Assembly: GCA_021397835.1 (NCBI GenBank) | Contig: JAJFZO010000229.1 | Span: 5,203,501 to 5,267,500, forward strand | DNA length: 64,000 bases | Reading direction: 5' to 3' | From: Moringa oleifera | Lineage: Eukaryota > Streptophyta > Magnoliopsida > Brassicales > Moringaceae | Part shown: piece after piece, positions 23,351 to 35,500 of the stretch | How the letters are laid out: each line of letters begins with the position of its first letter | How positions within the stretch are numbered: the first letter of the stretch is position 1 | Translations under genes and position numbers: made by a program | Notes under the pieces: generated by a model | The model's database searches: none | Seen by the model: the letters and a program-made list of their open reading frames with translations, nothing else | Told to the model about the DNA's origin: nothing

Positions 23351-25559
23351 ACGAGGGGGCTGGCTCGCGATGAGGGCCCGTGGCCTAGCTGCCGTGCCCA
23401 CAACTGCCGCACGTTGGGCAAGCAGCCCATGCCGTGCATACGGGGGGCAGCCGAGGCATGCATACTGTGCCTAGTGTCCATGCGACGTGGCTCCCCTGGC
23501 TCGCCTGCCGGGCAGTTCGTAGAGGGTAGGGACGATGGGGCTGGCATGCAATGGGCGTCAGTGGCCTGGCTGGCGCGCCCACCGCTGCTGCTTGTTTGGC
23601 ACTTGACCCATGCCATGCCTGCTGGAGGCTGCCGAGGCGGGCCTTCCGTGTGCAGGGTCCATGTGACGTGACTCCCCCGGCTCGCTTGCTTGGCACTACG
23701 TCAAGGGTCGGGGATGAGGGGGCTGGCTCACGATGGGAGCCACTGGCCTGGCTAGCACACCCACCGCTGCTGCATGCTGGGCACTTGGTCCAGGCCATGC
23801 CTGCAGGGGCTGCCAAGACATGTCTCCCATGCGCACGGTCCATGCAACGCGGCTCCCCTGGCTTGCTCGCTGGGCACCATTTCGAGGAGCAGGGATACGG
23901 TGGGCGCCCGTGCTGTTGCTGGTGTGCCAACCGCTGCCACACACTAGGCAATCAGCCCATGCCGTGCCTGCTGGGGTTTCGAGGCATGTCTCGTGTGCCT
24001 AGGATCCATGTGACGTGGCTCCCCAGGCTCGTTTCCTATGCACTACGTCAAGGGATAGGGACGATGAGGCTGGCTCGTGATGGGCGCCAGTGGCCTGACC
24101 GGTGCGCCCACCGCTGCCGCATACTGGGCACTTGGCCTATGTTGTGCCTGCTGGGGGCTGTCGAGGTGTGCCTCCCGTGCCCAAGGCCTATGTGACGCGG
24201 CTCTCCTGGCTCGCTCGCTGGGCACTATGTCGAGGGGCACGGACGAGGGGACTGGCTCGTGATGGGCGCTACTGACCTTGCTGGCGCACCCACCGCTGCT
24301 GCACACTGGGCACTTGGCCCATGCCATGCCAACTGGGGGCTACCGAGGCATGTCTCTCGTGCCCAGGGTCCATGCAACAAGGCACCCCTGGCTCGTTTGC
24401 TGGGCACTAAGTCAAGGGACAGGGATGATGGGGCCGGCTCGCGATGGGCGCCACTCGCCTGGCTGGTGCGCCCACTGCTGCAGCACGTTGGGCACTTGGC
24501 CTATGCCGTGCCTTCTGGGGGTTGTCGAGTGTGCCTCCCATGCCAAGGGCCCATGCAGCGCGGCTACCCTGGCTCGTTCGCTGGGCACTGCGTGAGCGAC
24601 AGTGATGATAGAGCTGGCTCGTGATGGGCGCCAGTGGCCCGGCTGGCACGCCCACCGCTGCCGCATGCTGGGCACTTGGCCTATACTGAGGCATGCTTCC
24701 CATGCCCTGAGGGTCCTTGCGACATGGCTCCCCTGGCTCGCTCGCTGGGCACCATGTCAAGGGGCAGGGACGAGGGGCTTGGCTCGCGATGGGCGCCCGT
24801 GTCCTAGCTGGCGCGCCCATCGCTTCTTTACACTGGGCACTTGGCCCATGTCATGCCTGCTGGGGGCTGCCGAAGCATGCCTCCCATGCCCATGGTCCCT
24901 GTGACGCGGCTCCCCTGCCAATCTCGCTGGGCAGTACGTCGAGGGGGAGGAACGAGTGGGCTGGATCGCGATGGGCGCCCATGGCCTGGCTGATGCGCCC
25001 ACCGCTGACGCACGCTGGGCAAGCAGCCCATGCCGTGCAATCTAGGGGCCGCCAAGGAATGCTTCCCGTGCCCTGGGTCCTTGCCACGTGGCTCCCCTGG
25101 CTCGCTGATGGGGCATCATTGTCGAGGGGCACGGATGATAGGGCTGGCTCGCGATGGGCGCCCGTGGCCTGGCTGGCGCCCCCACTACTGCCGCATGCTG
25201 GGCAAGCAGCCCATGCCATGGCTGCTGGGTTCTGCCGAGGCATGCCTCCCGTACCCAGTGTTCGTGCGACGCAGCTCCCCTGGTTTGTTCGCTGGGCACT
25301 ATGTTGAGGGTCGAGGATGAGGGGGCTGGCTCACGATGGGCGCCACTGGGCTGGCTGGCGCGCCCACAGCTGCCGCACGTTAGGCATTTGGCCCATGCTG
25401 TGAATACTAGGGGCTGCCGAGGCATGCCTTTCATGCCCAGGGTCCGTGCGACATGGTTCCCCTGGCTCGCTCGCTTGGTACTATGTCAATGTTCGGGGAC
25501 AAGGGGTCTAGCTCGCGATGGGCGCCAGTGGCCTGGCTGGCACGCCCACCACTGCCGCA

Positions 25560-27480
25560 TGCTGGGTACTTGGCCCATGCCATGCCTGTTGGAGGCTGCT
25601 GTCCAGTGCCTACCGCGTATAGGGTCCTTGTGATGTGGCTGCCTTGGCTTGCTCGCTGGGCACTACATCGAGGGTCAGGTACAAGGGGGCTGGCTCGCGA
25701 TGGGCACCTGTGGCCCGGCTGTCGTACCCACCGTTGCCGCACGCTGGGCAAGCAGCCCATGCAGTGCCTACTGGGGGCTGCCGAGGCATTCCATCTATGC
25801 CCAGGGTCCATGCACCACAGCTTCCCTGGCTCACTCGTTGGACACCATGTCGAGGGGCGGGGACGAGGGGGTGGATCACGAAAGGTGCTCTTGGCCAGGC
25901 TGTCATGTTCACTGCTGCCACCGCTGGCCAAACAGCCCATCCCGTGCCTGCCGGGGGCTGCCGAGGCATGCCTCCCATGCCCAGTGTCTGTGCGACACGG
26001 CTCCCTTGTCTTGCTCGCCGGGCACTACGTCGAGGGACAAGGACAACGGGACCGGCTCGCGATGGGCACCTGTGCCCTGGCCGACGCGCCCATTGCTGTC
26101 GAATGCTTGGCACTTAGCCCATGCCGTGCCTGCTGGATGCTGTTGTTGCGTGCCATCCGTGCATAGGGTCCATGCGACGTGGTTCCCCTGGCTCGCTCGC
26201 TGGGCACCACGTTGAGGGTCAGGGACGAGGGGGCTGGCTCGCGATGGGCACCCGTGGCCCAGCTGTCGAACCCACCGTTGCTGCATGATGGGCAAGCAGC
26301 CCATGCCATGCCTTCTGGGGGCTGCTGAGGCATTCCATCCATGCCTAGGGTCCGTGGGACTCGGCTCTCTTGGCTCGCTCGCTGGGCACTACGCTGAGGG
26401 ACAGGGACAACGGGACTGGCTCGTGATGGGCGCCAGTGGCCTGGCTGGCGCACCCATCGCTGCCGCACGTTGGGCACTTGGCCCATGCCTTGCCTATTGG
26501 AGGCTGCTGTTGCGTGCCTCCCATGCATAGGGTCCACGCGATGTGGCTCCCCTGGCTCGCTCGCTGGGCACTACGTCGAGGGGCAAGGACAACGGGACCG
26601 GCTCGCGATGGGCGCCTGTGGCCTGGCTGGCGCGCCCACCCCTGCGGCATGTTGGGCACTTGGCCCATGTCATGGCAGCTTGATGCTGCTATTGTGTGCC
26701 ACCTGCGCATAGGCTCGGTGCGATGTGGTTCCCTAGCTCGCTCGCTGGGCACTACGTCGAGGGTCAGGGACGAGGGGGTTGGCTCGCGATGGGCACCCGC
26801 GGCCCAGCTGTCGTGCCAACTGTTGCCGCACGCTGGGCAAGCAGCCCATGCTGTGCCTTCTGGGGGCTGCGAAGGCATTCCATCTGTGCCCAGGGTCCTG
26901 GGGCTTGGCTCCCCTGGTTCTCTTGCTGGGCACTACGTCGAGGGACAGCGATAACGGGACTGGCTCGCGATGGGCGCCAGTGGCCCGGCTGGTGTGCCCA
27001 CTGCTGCCGCACGCTGGGCACTTTGCCCATGCCATGCCTGCTGGTGGCTGCTGTCACGTGCCTCCAATGCATGGGGTCCATGCGACGTGGCTCCCTTGGC
27101 TCGCTCGCTGGGCACTACGTCGAGGGTCAAGGACAAGGGGCTTGCTCACAATGGGCACCCGTGGCCCAGCTGGCATACCCAACATTGCCGCACGCTGGGC
27201 AAGCAGCCCATGCCATGCCTGCTGGGGGATGCCGAGGCATTTCATCCATGCCCAGGGTCCGTGCGACTCGGCTCCCCTTGCTTGCTCGCTGGACACCATG
27301 TCGAGGGGCAGGGACGAGGGGGTGGCTCACGACAGATGCTCGTGGCCAGGCTAGCGCGCTCACTGTTTCCACACGCTGGGCAAGTAGCCCATGCCGTGCC
27401 TGCTGGGGGCTGCCGAGGCATGCCTCCTGTGCCCAGGGTCAGTGCGACGCAGATCCCCTGGCTTGCTCGTTGGGCAGTAA
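25560..27480. repeat. higher-order arrangement of three monomer variants
   Basis: Three recognisable variants alternate: one with GCACTTGGCCCA and a TGCATAGGGTCC-type segment (C), one with GAGGCATTCCATC (P), and one with a GGGGGTGG(A/C)TCACGA segment (Q). The order C-P-Q appears at about 25565-26090 and again at about 27015-27480, with C-P-C-C-P between. Confidence 0.65.
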
Positions 27481-27845
27481 GTCGAGGGGCAAGGACGAGG
27501 GGGCTGGCTCGCGATGGGCGCCCCTGGCCTGGCTGGTGCACCCACCGCTGTTGTACACTGGGCAAGTAGCCCATGCCATGCCCTACTAGGGGCTGCCGAG
27601 GCATGCCTCCCGTGCATAGGGTCCGTGCGACGCGGCTCCCCTGGCTCACTCGCTGGGCACCATGTCGAGGGTCAAGGACCAGGGGGCTAGCAAGCTATGG
27701 TCATCAGTGGACTGGCTGAAGCACCCATCGCTGCCGCATGCTGGGCAAGCTGCCCGTGCCGTGCCTGCTGGGGGCTGGCGAGGCATGCCTCCCATGCCTA
27801 GTGTCCCTGTGACACGGCTCCCCTGGCTCGCTCACTTGGCAGTAC

Positions 27846-28099
27846 TTTACTGTGGGACAGCATCGAGGGACAAGTTTTTATTAGATTTTTATATTTTTTA
27901 TTGGAGTAACACTTGGTTCCCCAATGCCTCCCGATATGTTTCCAAGTGTTTTTCCCTTTTGTTTTTCATTTTCTATAAGCCCAAAGGACTTGCTTCTTTT
28001 TCCAGGTCATTATCTTGAGCGACGATTTCGAACCTCGGGGCATCGATTGACGAAAAGAAAGGGACAATTGTTGTGCGGGTTTGCCGGGGGGGGGGTGGA
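27846..28099 (-). terminator. 3' ETS / probable Pol I termination region (unit 3)
   Basis: Non-repeated sequence between the 25S 3' end and the repeat array, shared with 60891-61097. It has an AT-rich tract at about 27873-27905 (TTTTTATTAGATTTTTAT) and a GGACAGCATCGAGGGA motif beside it. Position and composition fit a 3' ETS and terminator; the termination site is inferred. A G-rich run lies at 28086-28095, next to the gene end. Confidence 0.55.
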
Positions 28100-28589
28100 G
28101 GGATGAATCGAAGTGACAAAGGGCTGAATCTCTGTGGATTGTGACAGCAAGGCCACTCTGCCACTTACAATACCCTGTCACGTATTTAAGTCATCTGTAA
28201 ATGATTCTACCTGTCACTCGGTGGGAATCACACTTCAAGGCAGCCCGCAAGGCTCGTCAGCAATGCGGGCTTGGCCAATCACACGTGCCTTTGGGGGCTG
28301 GGAGGCCCCTACTGCAGGTCGACAATCAGGTGATGGGCGCATGCATTGCTTCTAGACCGAGTTCGGACTTAGAAGCATTCAGTCATAATCCAGCGCATGG
28401 TAGCTTCGCGCCACTGGCTTTTCAACTAAGCGCGATGACCAATTGTGCGAATCAACGGTTCCTCTCATACTAGGTTGAATTATTATCGCGACATAGGCAT
28501 CAGTAAGGTAAAACTAACCTGTCTCACGATGGTCTAAACCCAGCTATGTTCCCTATTGGTGGGTGAACAATCCAATACTGGGTGAATTC

Positions 28590-28622
<33 letters not shown>

Positions 28623-28656
28623 AGATCAAAAAGCAACTCGCTATGAACTCTTGGCT

Positions 28657-28699
<43 letters not shown>

Positions 28700-29065
28700 A
28701 GCTTCAAATTTCAAAGGTCTAAAGGATCGATAGGCCACGCTTTCACGATTCATATTCGTACTAGAAATCAGAATCAAACGAGCTTTTACCCTTTTGTTCC
28801 AGACGAGATTTTGGTTCTCGTTGAGCTCATCTTAGGACACCTGCGTTATCTTTTAACAGATGTGCCACCCCAGCCCAACTCCCTACCTGACAATGTCTTT
28901 CGCCCGGATCAGCCCACCGAAGCTGACCTCGGGTCCAAAAGGAGGGGCGACGCTCCATCTCCGATTCACGGAATAAGTAAAATAACGTTAAAAGCAGTGG
29001 TATTTCACTTTCGCCGTTTTCAGCTCCCACTTATCCTACACCTCTCAAGTCATTTCACAAAGTCA

Positions 29066-29103
<38 letters not shown>

Positions 29104-29187
29104 GATTTCGCCAAGCCTATTCCCTTGGCTGTGGTTTCGCTGGATAGAGACTAGGACAGTGAGAATCTTGTTAATCCATTCATGCGT

Positions 29188-29238
<51 letters not shown>

Positions 29239-31083
29239 TTCTCGCCGTTTACCCGCACTTGGTTGAATTTCTTCACTTTAACATTTAGAGCACTGGGCAA
29301 AAATCACATTGCATGAGCATCCACAGGGACCATCGCAATGCTTTGTTTTAGTTAAACAGTTAGATTCTCTTATCCGTACCAGTTCTAAGTTGGCTGTTCA
29401 ACGCCCAAGGAAGGCCCCTGAAGGAACCGTTCCCAGTCCATCCCCTGACCGGCACACAGCGACCCGCTCTCGCCCCTAGAGCCACTCGAGCAGTCCACTG
29501 ACAGCCGACGGGTTCGCGACTGGGACCCCCATGCCCAACCCTCAGAGCCAATCCTTTTTCTGAGGTTACGGATCCATTTTGCCGACTTCTCTTGCCTACA
29601 TTGTTCCATCAACCAAAGGCTGTTCACCTTAGAGACCTGATGCGGTTATGAGTACGACTGGGCGTGAGAGGCACTCGATCCTCCGTATTTTCAAAGGCCA
29701 CTGAGGGACGGACCCTGGGCAACGTGCAGTGCTCTTTCAGCCGCTGGACCCTACCTTCAGTTGAGTCGTTTCCAGGGTGCGCAGGTTGTTAAAAAGAAAA
29801 GATAGCCCTTTCCAGGGGCCCCACCGACATCTTCGGACTCCTTAACGTTATCGTCAGCCGCCATGTCCCAGTTTCAAAATTTAAACCGGATCCCCTTTCG
29901 AAGTTCACATCGAAGCAGTATCCAACGGGCTTCCCCCGTCTCTTAGGATCAACTAACCCATGTGCAAGTGCCGTTCACATGGAAACTTTCCCCTCTTCAG
30001 CCTTCAAAGTTCTCATTTGAATATTTGCTACTACTACCAAGATCTGCACGAATGGCCGCTCCGCCTGGGCTGGTTACCCTAGGTTTTGTGGCGACCACCG
30101 CGCCCTCCTACTCATTGGGGCTTGGCCCTTGCCCCAACGGCTTGGTATAGGTCGCACACTTCAGCGCCATTCATTTTTCAAGCTAGTTGATTTGGCAGGT
30201 GAGTTGTTACACACCCCTTAACGGATTTCGACTTCCATGACCTCCTTCCTGTTGTCTTAATTGACCAACACCCTTTGTGGGTTCTAGGTTAGCGTGCAGT
30301 TGGGCACCGTAACCCTGCTTTCGGTTCATGCCGCATCGCCAATTCTGCTTACTAAAAATGGCCCCCTTGGAGCTCTCAATTCCGTGGGACGGCTTAATGA
30401 AGCAGCAGCTCCATACTACCTATTTAAAGTTTGAGAATAGGTGTAGGGAATTGCGCCCCTGATGCCTCTAATCATTGGCTTTACCCAATAGAACTCGCAT
30501 CTGAGCTCCAGCTATCCTGAGGGAAACTTCGAATGGAACTAGCTACTAGACTGTTCGATTAGTCTTTCACCCCTGTACCCAAGTCAGACGAATGATTTGC
30601 ACATCAGTATTGCTGCGGGCCTCCACCAGAGTTTCCTTTGGCTTCACCCCGCTCAAGCATAGTTCACCATCTTTCGGGCCTCGACAGGCATGCTCGCACC
30701 CCAACCTTTCTCAAAAGATTGAGGTCAGTCGGTGGTGCATCCGTGAGGGATCCCACCAATCAGCTTCCTTGCACCTTATGGGTTTACTCGCCCGTTGACT
30801 CGCACGCATGTCAGACTCCTTGGTCCGTGTTTCAAGATGGGTCGAATAGGGAGCTCGCTTGCCAACGCTGGGACCGCGCAGGTGCCAAAGCATTGCCGCG
30901 ATGGTATGTGCTGCTAGCCATGATCTCGACGACAACGTCTTCGCGAGCGTGTCAAAGGCTTAGGCTTGGGCTGCCATCGCGATCCCCGTCGGTCCGCACC
31001 TCGAGTCGATCAGTAGACCGGCTCATGGCCGTTCCACATCCGACAGAGGTGCATTGCTGGCCCTTAACCGCTTCCCTCCCGAT

Positions 31084-31138
<55 letters not shown>

Positions 31139-31492
31139 ATACTTGTTCGCTATCAGTCTCTCACCCATATTTAGCCTTGGATGAAATTTAGCGCCTTATT
31201 AGGGCTGCATTCCCAAACAACGAGACTCGTCGATAGTGCCTCGTGGTGCAACAAGGTTCAATCGAGATGGGGCTCTTACCCTCTTCGACGACTCTTTCCA
31301 GGGGACTTAGGCCTCGGTCTGTCGTTGAGGATGCTTCTTTAGACTATAATTCGGGTGTCGGGGGCGCACAATTTTCAAGCTGGGCTTTTCCCGGTTCACT
31401 CGCCATTACTAGGGGAATCCTTGTTAGTTTCTTTTCCTCCACTTGTTGATATGCTTAAACTCAACGGGTGGTCCTGCCTGACCTAGGGTCGC
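28100..31492 (-). rRNA. 25S rRNA gene (unit 3), full length, mutated
   Basis: The only complete large-subunit rRNA gene in the window, 3393 bp, the usual plant length. The 3' end is at CACTTCGATTCATCC (28101-28115, gene strand) and the 5' end at GCGACCCTAGGTCAGGC (31476-31492). The sarcin-ricin loop (28458-28474) reads AGTATGAGAGGAACC where the universal form is AGTACGAGAGGAACC; this is a C-to-T change in the most conserved loop of the RNA. Other C-to-T and G-to-A changes are scattered along it. Length is intact but function is doubtful. Its 18S partner lacks a 3' end. Confidence 0.95.
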
Positions 31493-31711
31493 ATCTCGAT
31501 CGATCGATCGTTGGGTCCATTAGCCATGAGTGAGCGACACGCGCATGAGGGAGCATGAGGCTTTCTCTACCGTCGCCAAGCCATGATGCGATGTCGCTCG
31601 AGGCTCTTTTTTAGGCCAATCGTGAGCTGAAAGTGAATGAGAGGCCAACATCTACCCCGCGATGGTCTCTCCCCTCCCCGAAGGGATGCGGGGGGCTCGA
31701 GGGTGATGTGC
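31493..31711 (-). other. ITS2 (unit 3)
   Basis: ITS2 of about 219 bp, with GTTGGCCTCTCATTCAC in the conserved position (about 31634-31650, gene strand). Confidence 0.83.
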
Positions 31712-31872
31712 TTGACAACCAGGCAGACGTGCCCTCGGCCTGATGGCTTCAGGCGTAACTTGCATTCAAAGACTCGATGGTTCATGAGATTCTGCAATTC
31801 ACACCAAGTATCACATTTCGCTACGTTCTTCATCGATGTAAGAACTGAGATATCCGTTGTTGATAGTCATTT
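31712..31872 (-). rRNA. 5.8S rRNA gene (unit 3), full length
   Basis: A full-length 5.8S of about 161 bp. It keeps the plant-type motif GAATTGCAGAATC (31789-31801), which differs from the fungal form. Changes are seen at the 5' end (TGACTATCA for CGACTCTCG) and in the CGATGAAGAACGTAGC neighbourhood. Confidence 0.92.
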
Positions 31873-32053
31873 TAGACATCGTTTAGGGATGACGTAAACG
31901 CCAGCCATGCATCGAGATCGAGGTGATTGGGGTGTGCTTTTTCATTATAGTTCCTTGGCGCATCCTGCGCTGTGGGTTTTGTTGTTGTGTGTAACAAGAG
32001 GCTTGGGCACGAGCGCACCTTTGCCATGCGAGGCGGGACGAGGGGCTTGAGAG
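31873..32053 (-). other. ITS1 (unit 3), 18S-side end missing
   Basis: The intact angiosperm core GCGCCAAGGAA lies near 31946-31960 (gene strand). The ~70 bp next to 18S are deleted together with the 18S 3' end; the junction is at GAG|GAGCGG (about 32051-32057). Confidence 0.83.
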
Positions 32054-33731
32054 GAGCGGTGAACCATTCAATCGGTAAGAGCGGTGGTGGTGTGTTCAAA
32101 GGGCAGGGCCGTAGTCAACGCAAGCTGGTGACTCGCACTTACTAAGAATTCCTTGTTGAAGATCAATAATTGCAATGATCTATCCCCATCATGATGAAAT
32201 TTTAAAGATTACTCGGGTCTATCGGCTAAGGCTATAGACTCGTTGAATACATCAGTGTAGCGCACGTGCGGCCTAGAGCATCTAAGGGCATCACAGACCT
32301 GTTATTGCCTCAAACTTCCTTGGCCTAAGCGGCCATAATCCCTCTAAGAAGTCGGCCGTGGAAGATCACATCCATGTAGCTAGTTAGCAGGGTGAGGTCT
32401 CATTTATTAACAAAAATTAACCAGACAAATCGCTCCACCAACTAAGAACGGCCATGCACCACCACCCATAAAATCAAGAAAGAGCTCTTAGTCTGTCAAT
32501 CCTTACTATGTTTGGACCTGGTAAGTTTCTTCGTGTTGAGTTAAACTAAGCCATAGGCTCCACTTCTGGTGGTGCCCTTCCGTCATTTCCTTTAAGTTTC
32601 AGCCTTATGACCATACTCCCCCCATAACCCAAAGTCTTTGAATTCTCATAAGGTGCTAGCGGAGTCATACAAGCAACATCCGCTGATCCCTGGTCGGCAT
32701 CATTTATGGTTGAGACTAGGATGGTATCTAATCGTCTTCGAGCCCCCAACTTTTGTTCTTGATTAATGGAAACATCCTTGGCAAATGCTTTTGCAGTTGT
32801 TTGTCTTTCATAAGTTCAAGAATTTCACCTCTGACTATGAAATACGAATGCCCCCGATTGTTCCTGTTAATCATTACTCTGATCTAAAGGCTAACAGAAT
32901 AAGATCGAAATCCTATGATGTTATCCCATGCTAATGTATTCAGAGCGTATTCTTGCCTTGAGCACTCTAATTTCTTCAAAGTAATAGCATCGAAGGCATG
33001 ACCCAACAATTAAGGCCAGGATCGGGTCACTGGCAGTAGGGATGAGCCAATCGGTGCACACTGTAGGTGGACCGGCTGACCCATCCTAAGGTCCAACTAC
33101 GAGCTTTTTGACTGCAATAACTTAAATATACACTGTTGGAGCTGGAATTACCGTGGCTGCTGGCACCAGACTTGCCCTCCATTGGATCCTCGTTAAGGGA
33201 TTTCGATTGTACTCACTCTAATTACCAGACTCGAAGAGCCCGGTATTGTTATTTGTTGTCACTACCTCCCTATGTCAAAATTAGGTAATTTACGTGCCTG
33301 CTGCCTTCCTTGTATGTGGTAGCCATTTCTCAGGCTCCCTCTCTGTAATTGAACCCTAATTCTTCGTCACCCATCACTACCATAGTAGGCAACTATCCTA
33401 CCATTGAAAGTTAATAGGGCAGAAATTTGAATGATGCGTCACCGGCATGATGGCCTCGTGATCTGTCGAGTTTATCATGAATTATCAAAGCAACGGGCAA
33501 AGCCCACGTCGACCTTTTATCTAATAAATGTGCCCCTTCCAAAAGTCATGGTTTGTTGCACATATTAGCTTTAGAGTTACTACGGTTATCCGAGAAGTAG
33601 GTACCATCAAAAAAACTATAACTGATTTAATGAGCCATTCGCAGTTTCGCAGTCTGAATTAGTTCATACTTACACATGCATGGCTTAATCTTTGAGACAA
33701 GCATATGACTACTGGCAGGATCAACTAGGTA
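32054..33731 (-). rRNA. 18S rRNA gene (unit 3), 3' end deleted, degenerate
   Basis: The 5' end is conserved (33712-33731, TACCTAGTTGATCCTGCCAG, one change). The length is 1678 bp. Compared with unit 2, the last ~92 nt are gone, and a second deletion of about 37 bp lies close by at 32065, between GAACC and ATTCAATCGG. The decoding region (32081-32097) reads GAACACACCACCACC instead of GTACACACCGCCCGT. The 530 loop (33145-33166) reads GCAGCCACGG instead of GCAGCCGCGG. Losing the 3' end and the 18S/ITS1 junction makes it a pseudogene. Confidence 0.94.
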
Positions 33732-34920
33732 GCATCCTTCGAGACGCCGTGCCAACTAGGACTAAAGTGTGCTGCAAGGCTCGCTGAGGCCAATGTTGTC
33801 GCGGTCGTTGTTCAAAATCGATGGGATGTGAGATTAATGCTTTTGCTTGGACAAGCAGAGGCCGAGGCCACTCCTGTCGCAACATTTTTTGCACCCGAAG
33901 GGACGACCGAGTGCCCGTGTGCCAAAGCAACTGCATGCCGAAGCAAGCCGTGCTTGGAGCACGAGGCCTGGCTGAGGTTTCCACCCATGCCCGCGGAGGA
34001 CATGGTGCAAAGACAACCAACTCGAATAATCGAATTCTGTTTGTGAAGGCACGTGACACAGGGTCCCGATGTCACCCACGAAAAGCCAACGTATGGCTTG
34101 GGGTCGAGCTTGAAGCGACATGCTAGCCGACAGTTCAATGCGGGAGCATGGAGCCTGCCATCATGCATGACTAGATCACCACTCACACACCGCACATACA
34201 AATGGGCAGCAACAGCACTAAACGAGCTGCAAGCTGACTAACGAAAGGCCCATCGATCATGCAGGTCGTCGAGTGCCGCCGCACCCAAGCCACTAAGCAC
34301 AAAATTGTTTCGATAGGGAGAGACGATTCTTTGATGGCAAAGGAAGATCATGCAGGTCGTCAAGTGCCATCGCACCTAGGCTGGCCTTATGGCTCGCTCG
34401 GTGCTAACGGTCGATGATCATGTCATCGATCGCGCTACGCATCGAGTCTGCCTCTACAAGTCTGAGCGTCGTGATCCAACCCCACGTCTGCCACCTCCAG
34501 GGCTGTGATGAAGCACTCCGCATGCTCGAAATCCCCCCAGCGATTTGGCCCTCCCATAACATACATCATCATTAGCTTCGTCGCCCACACCGTCGAGCTT
34601 ATCTAGCCACATCCCAGCTCATTATCCCATAATTTTTCTCGTTTTCTTGCCCACAATTTAGTGAATTTCATTTCCCACATTTTCCCCACTCCGTTGGCTA
34701 CTGATCGGGCATCCCACACTTTTCGGCCGACGTCGCCGGCTGCCTGCCTGCCGACGGTGGTGGCCGTTACTGCCACGCACCATCGGCTGGATGGGCAAGG
34801 CAGCAAGCCACCCTGCCCATGCCATGTGCGCTGGGTTCCCCAAGCCCAGCACCTGCCCATGTGGGATAGGCAGAGGGGGAGCATGCATGGCCCGTTGGCA
34901 CTCAGCAAGCTGGGTGACCA
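33732..34920 (-). other. 5' ETS (unit 3, spacer type A)
   Basis: About 1.2 kb from 18S to the candidate Pol I start, matching unit 1b but with only about one ~320 bp ETS repeat (34380-34660). A ~28 bp segment containing GATCATGCAGGTCGTC is present twice, at about 34255 and 34347, a local duplication of about 92 bp. Confidence 0.8.
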
Positions 34921-34936
34921 CCTCCCCCCTGAAGAG
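34921..34936 (-). promoter_or_regulatory. candidate RNA polymerase I transcription start site (unit 3)
   Basis: The gene strand reads CTCTTCAGGGGGGAGG, differing from the unit 1a copy by one T-to-C change in the TATA-like half. It has the same neighbours as the other two candidate sites. Confidence 0.5.
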
Positions 34937-35275
34937 TCTTAAATGAAATTTTACTCGCGGCAGGAGGAAACATCAATATGTCTGAGCCATCACGATGGGT
35001 CTAAAAAATTATTTACTTGGAATTTTTAGCTGAAATGTTGTACATGCATAGAGAATAATCATATCTACCACTAGAAAAAATTTCAAAATTTTTTGGGCAC
35101 TAAATTTTTTTTAATAAATTTTCTACACCTGAAAATTGAAAAAATCATCAAAAATAGCCAGTGAGCCAAAATGATCCCAAACTTCAGGGGCAGACTCCTT
35201 ATGAATTAGACGATTGATTTGAGTCATTTTGGAACCAATTCCATGATGAAAAGACAGTCAATTCACACCAATTTC
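34937..35275 (-). promoter_or_regulatory. AT-rich block upstream of the Pol I start (unit 3)
   Basis: The third copy of the AT-rich promoter block, with long A and T runs near 35080-35155. It keeps the ~28 bp segment lost from the 8010-8330 copy. Confidence 0.6.
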
Positions 35276-35500
35276 GCAACTGGGCATTGCAGCCAGCAGG
35301 CTAGGGCAGCCGTGCCTCTGCCTGGTCTAGGACGCATGCTGGCTGCCCTGTCCAGCGCACCTCCAGGCACCCATGGCTGCCCTTAGGGTCCATCAAAGCC
35401 AGGGGATACAGCCATGAAATCAATGCCTACAGCTCGTGCCAGGCCTCACATTATGTTGACGGGCTGACTCACGAGTAGCGCCGCTGGCAAGGCTGGTGCC
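35276..35500 (-). other. non-repeated spacer between promoter block and repeats (unit 3)
   Basis: Aligns with 8331-8610, somewhat shorter. No gene seen. Confidence 0.6.

Larger units (their letters stand above)
18096..27845. repeat. ~180 bp IGS tandem repeats (unit 2 spacer, about 54 monomers)
   Basis: The longest continuous array in the window. Recognisable monomer landmarks are GGGCGCCCGTGGCCTGGC, CTGGGCAAGCAGCCCATGCC, GAGGCATGCCTCC, CAGGGTCC(G/A)TGCGAC and GTCGAGGGGCAGGGACGAGG. Spacing is mostly 177-183 bp. The array is locally organised into higher-order units (separate entries). Because the period is close to a multiple of three and stop codons are few, long spurious reading frames run through it on both strands. 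Confidence 0.9.

Noticed and set aside
22540..23616. Long open frame (358 codons, minus strand) and dozens of 60-240 codon frames across the repeat arrays, looking like tandem 60-residue protein repeats.
   Set aside because: The DNA period is near 180 bp, a multiple of three, and the GC-rich monomer has few stops, so frames persist on both strands and in several phases at once. No start context, domain or codon bias supports a protein.
18096..27845. Regular repeats considered as a CRISPR array.
   Set aside because: Whole ~180 bp monomers repeat head to tail without unique spacers, in plant nuclear rDNA.
31567..31833. Open frame across the 5.8S and ITS regions; similar ones cross 18S and 25S.
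   Set aside because: It is an rRNA gene; such frames are often mis-annotated as hypothetical proteins.
28100..33731. Unit 3 considered as a functional rDNA unit.
   Set aside because: The 25S is full length, but the 18S lacks its 3' end, and the sarcin-ricin loop, 530 loop and decoding region are mutated.
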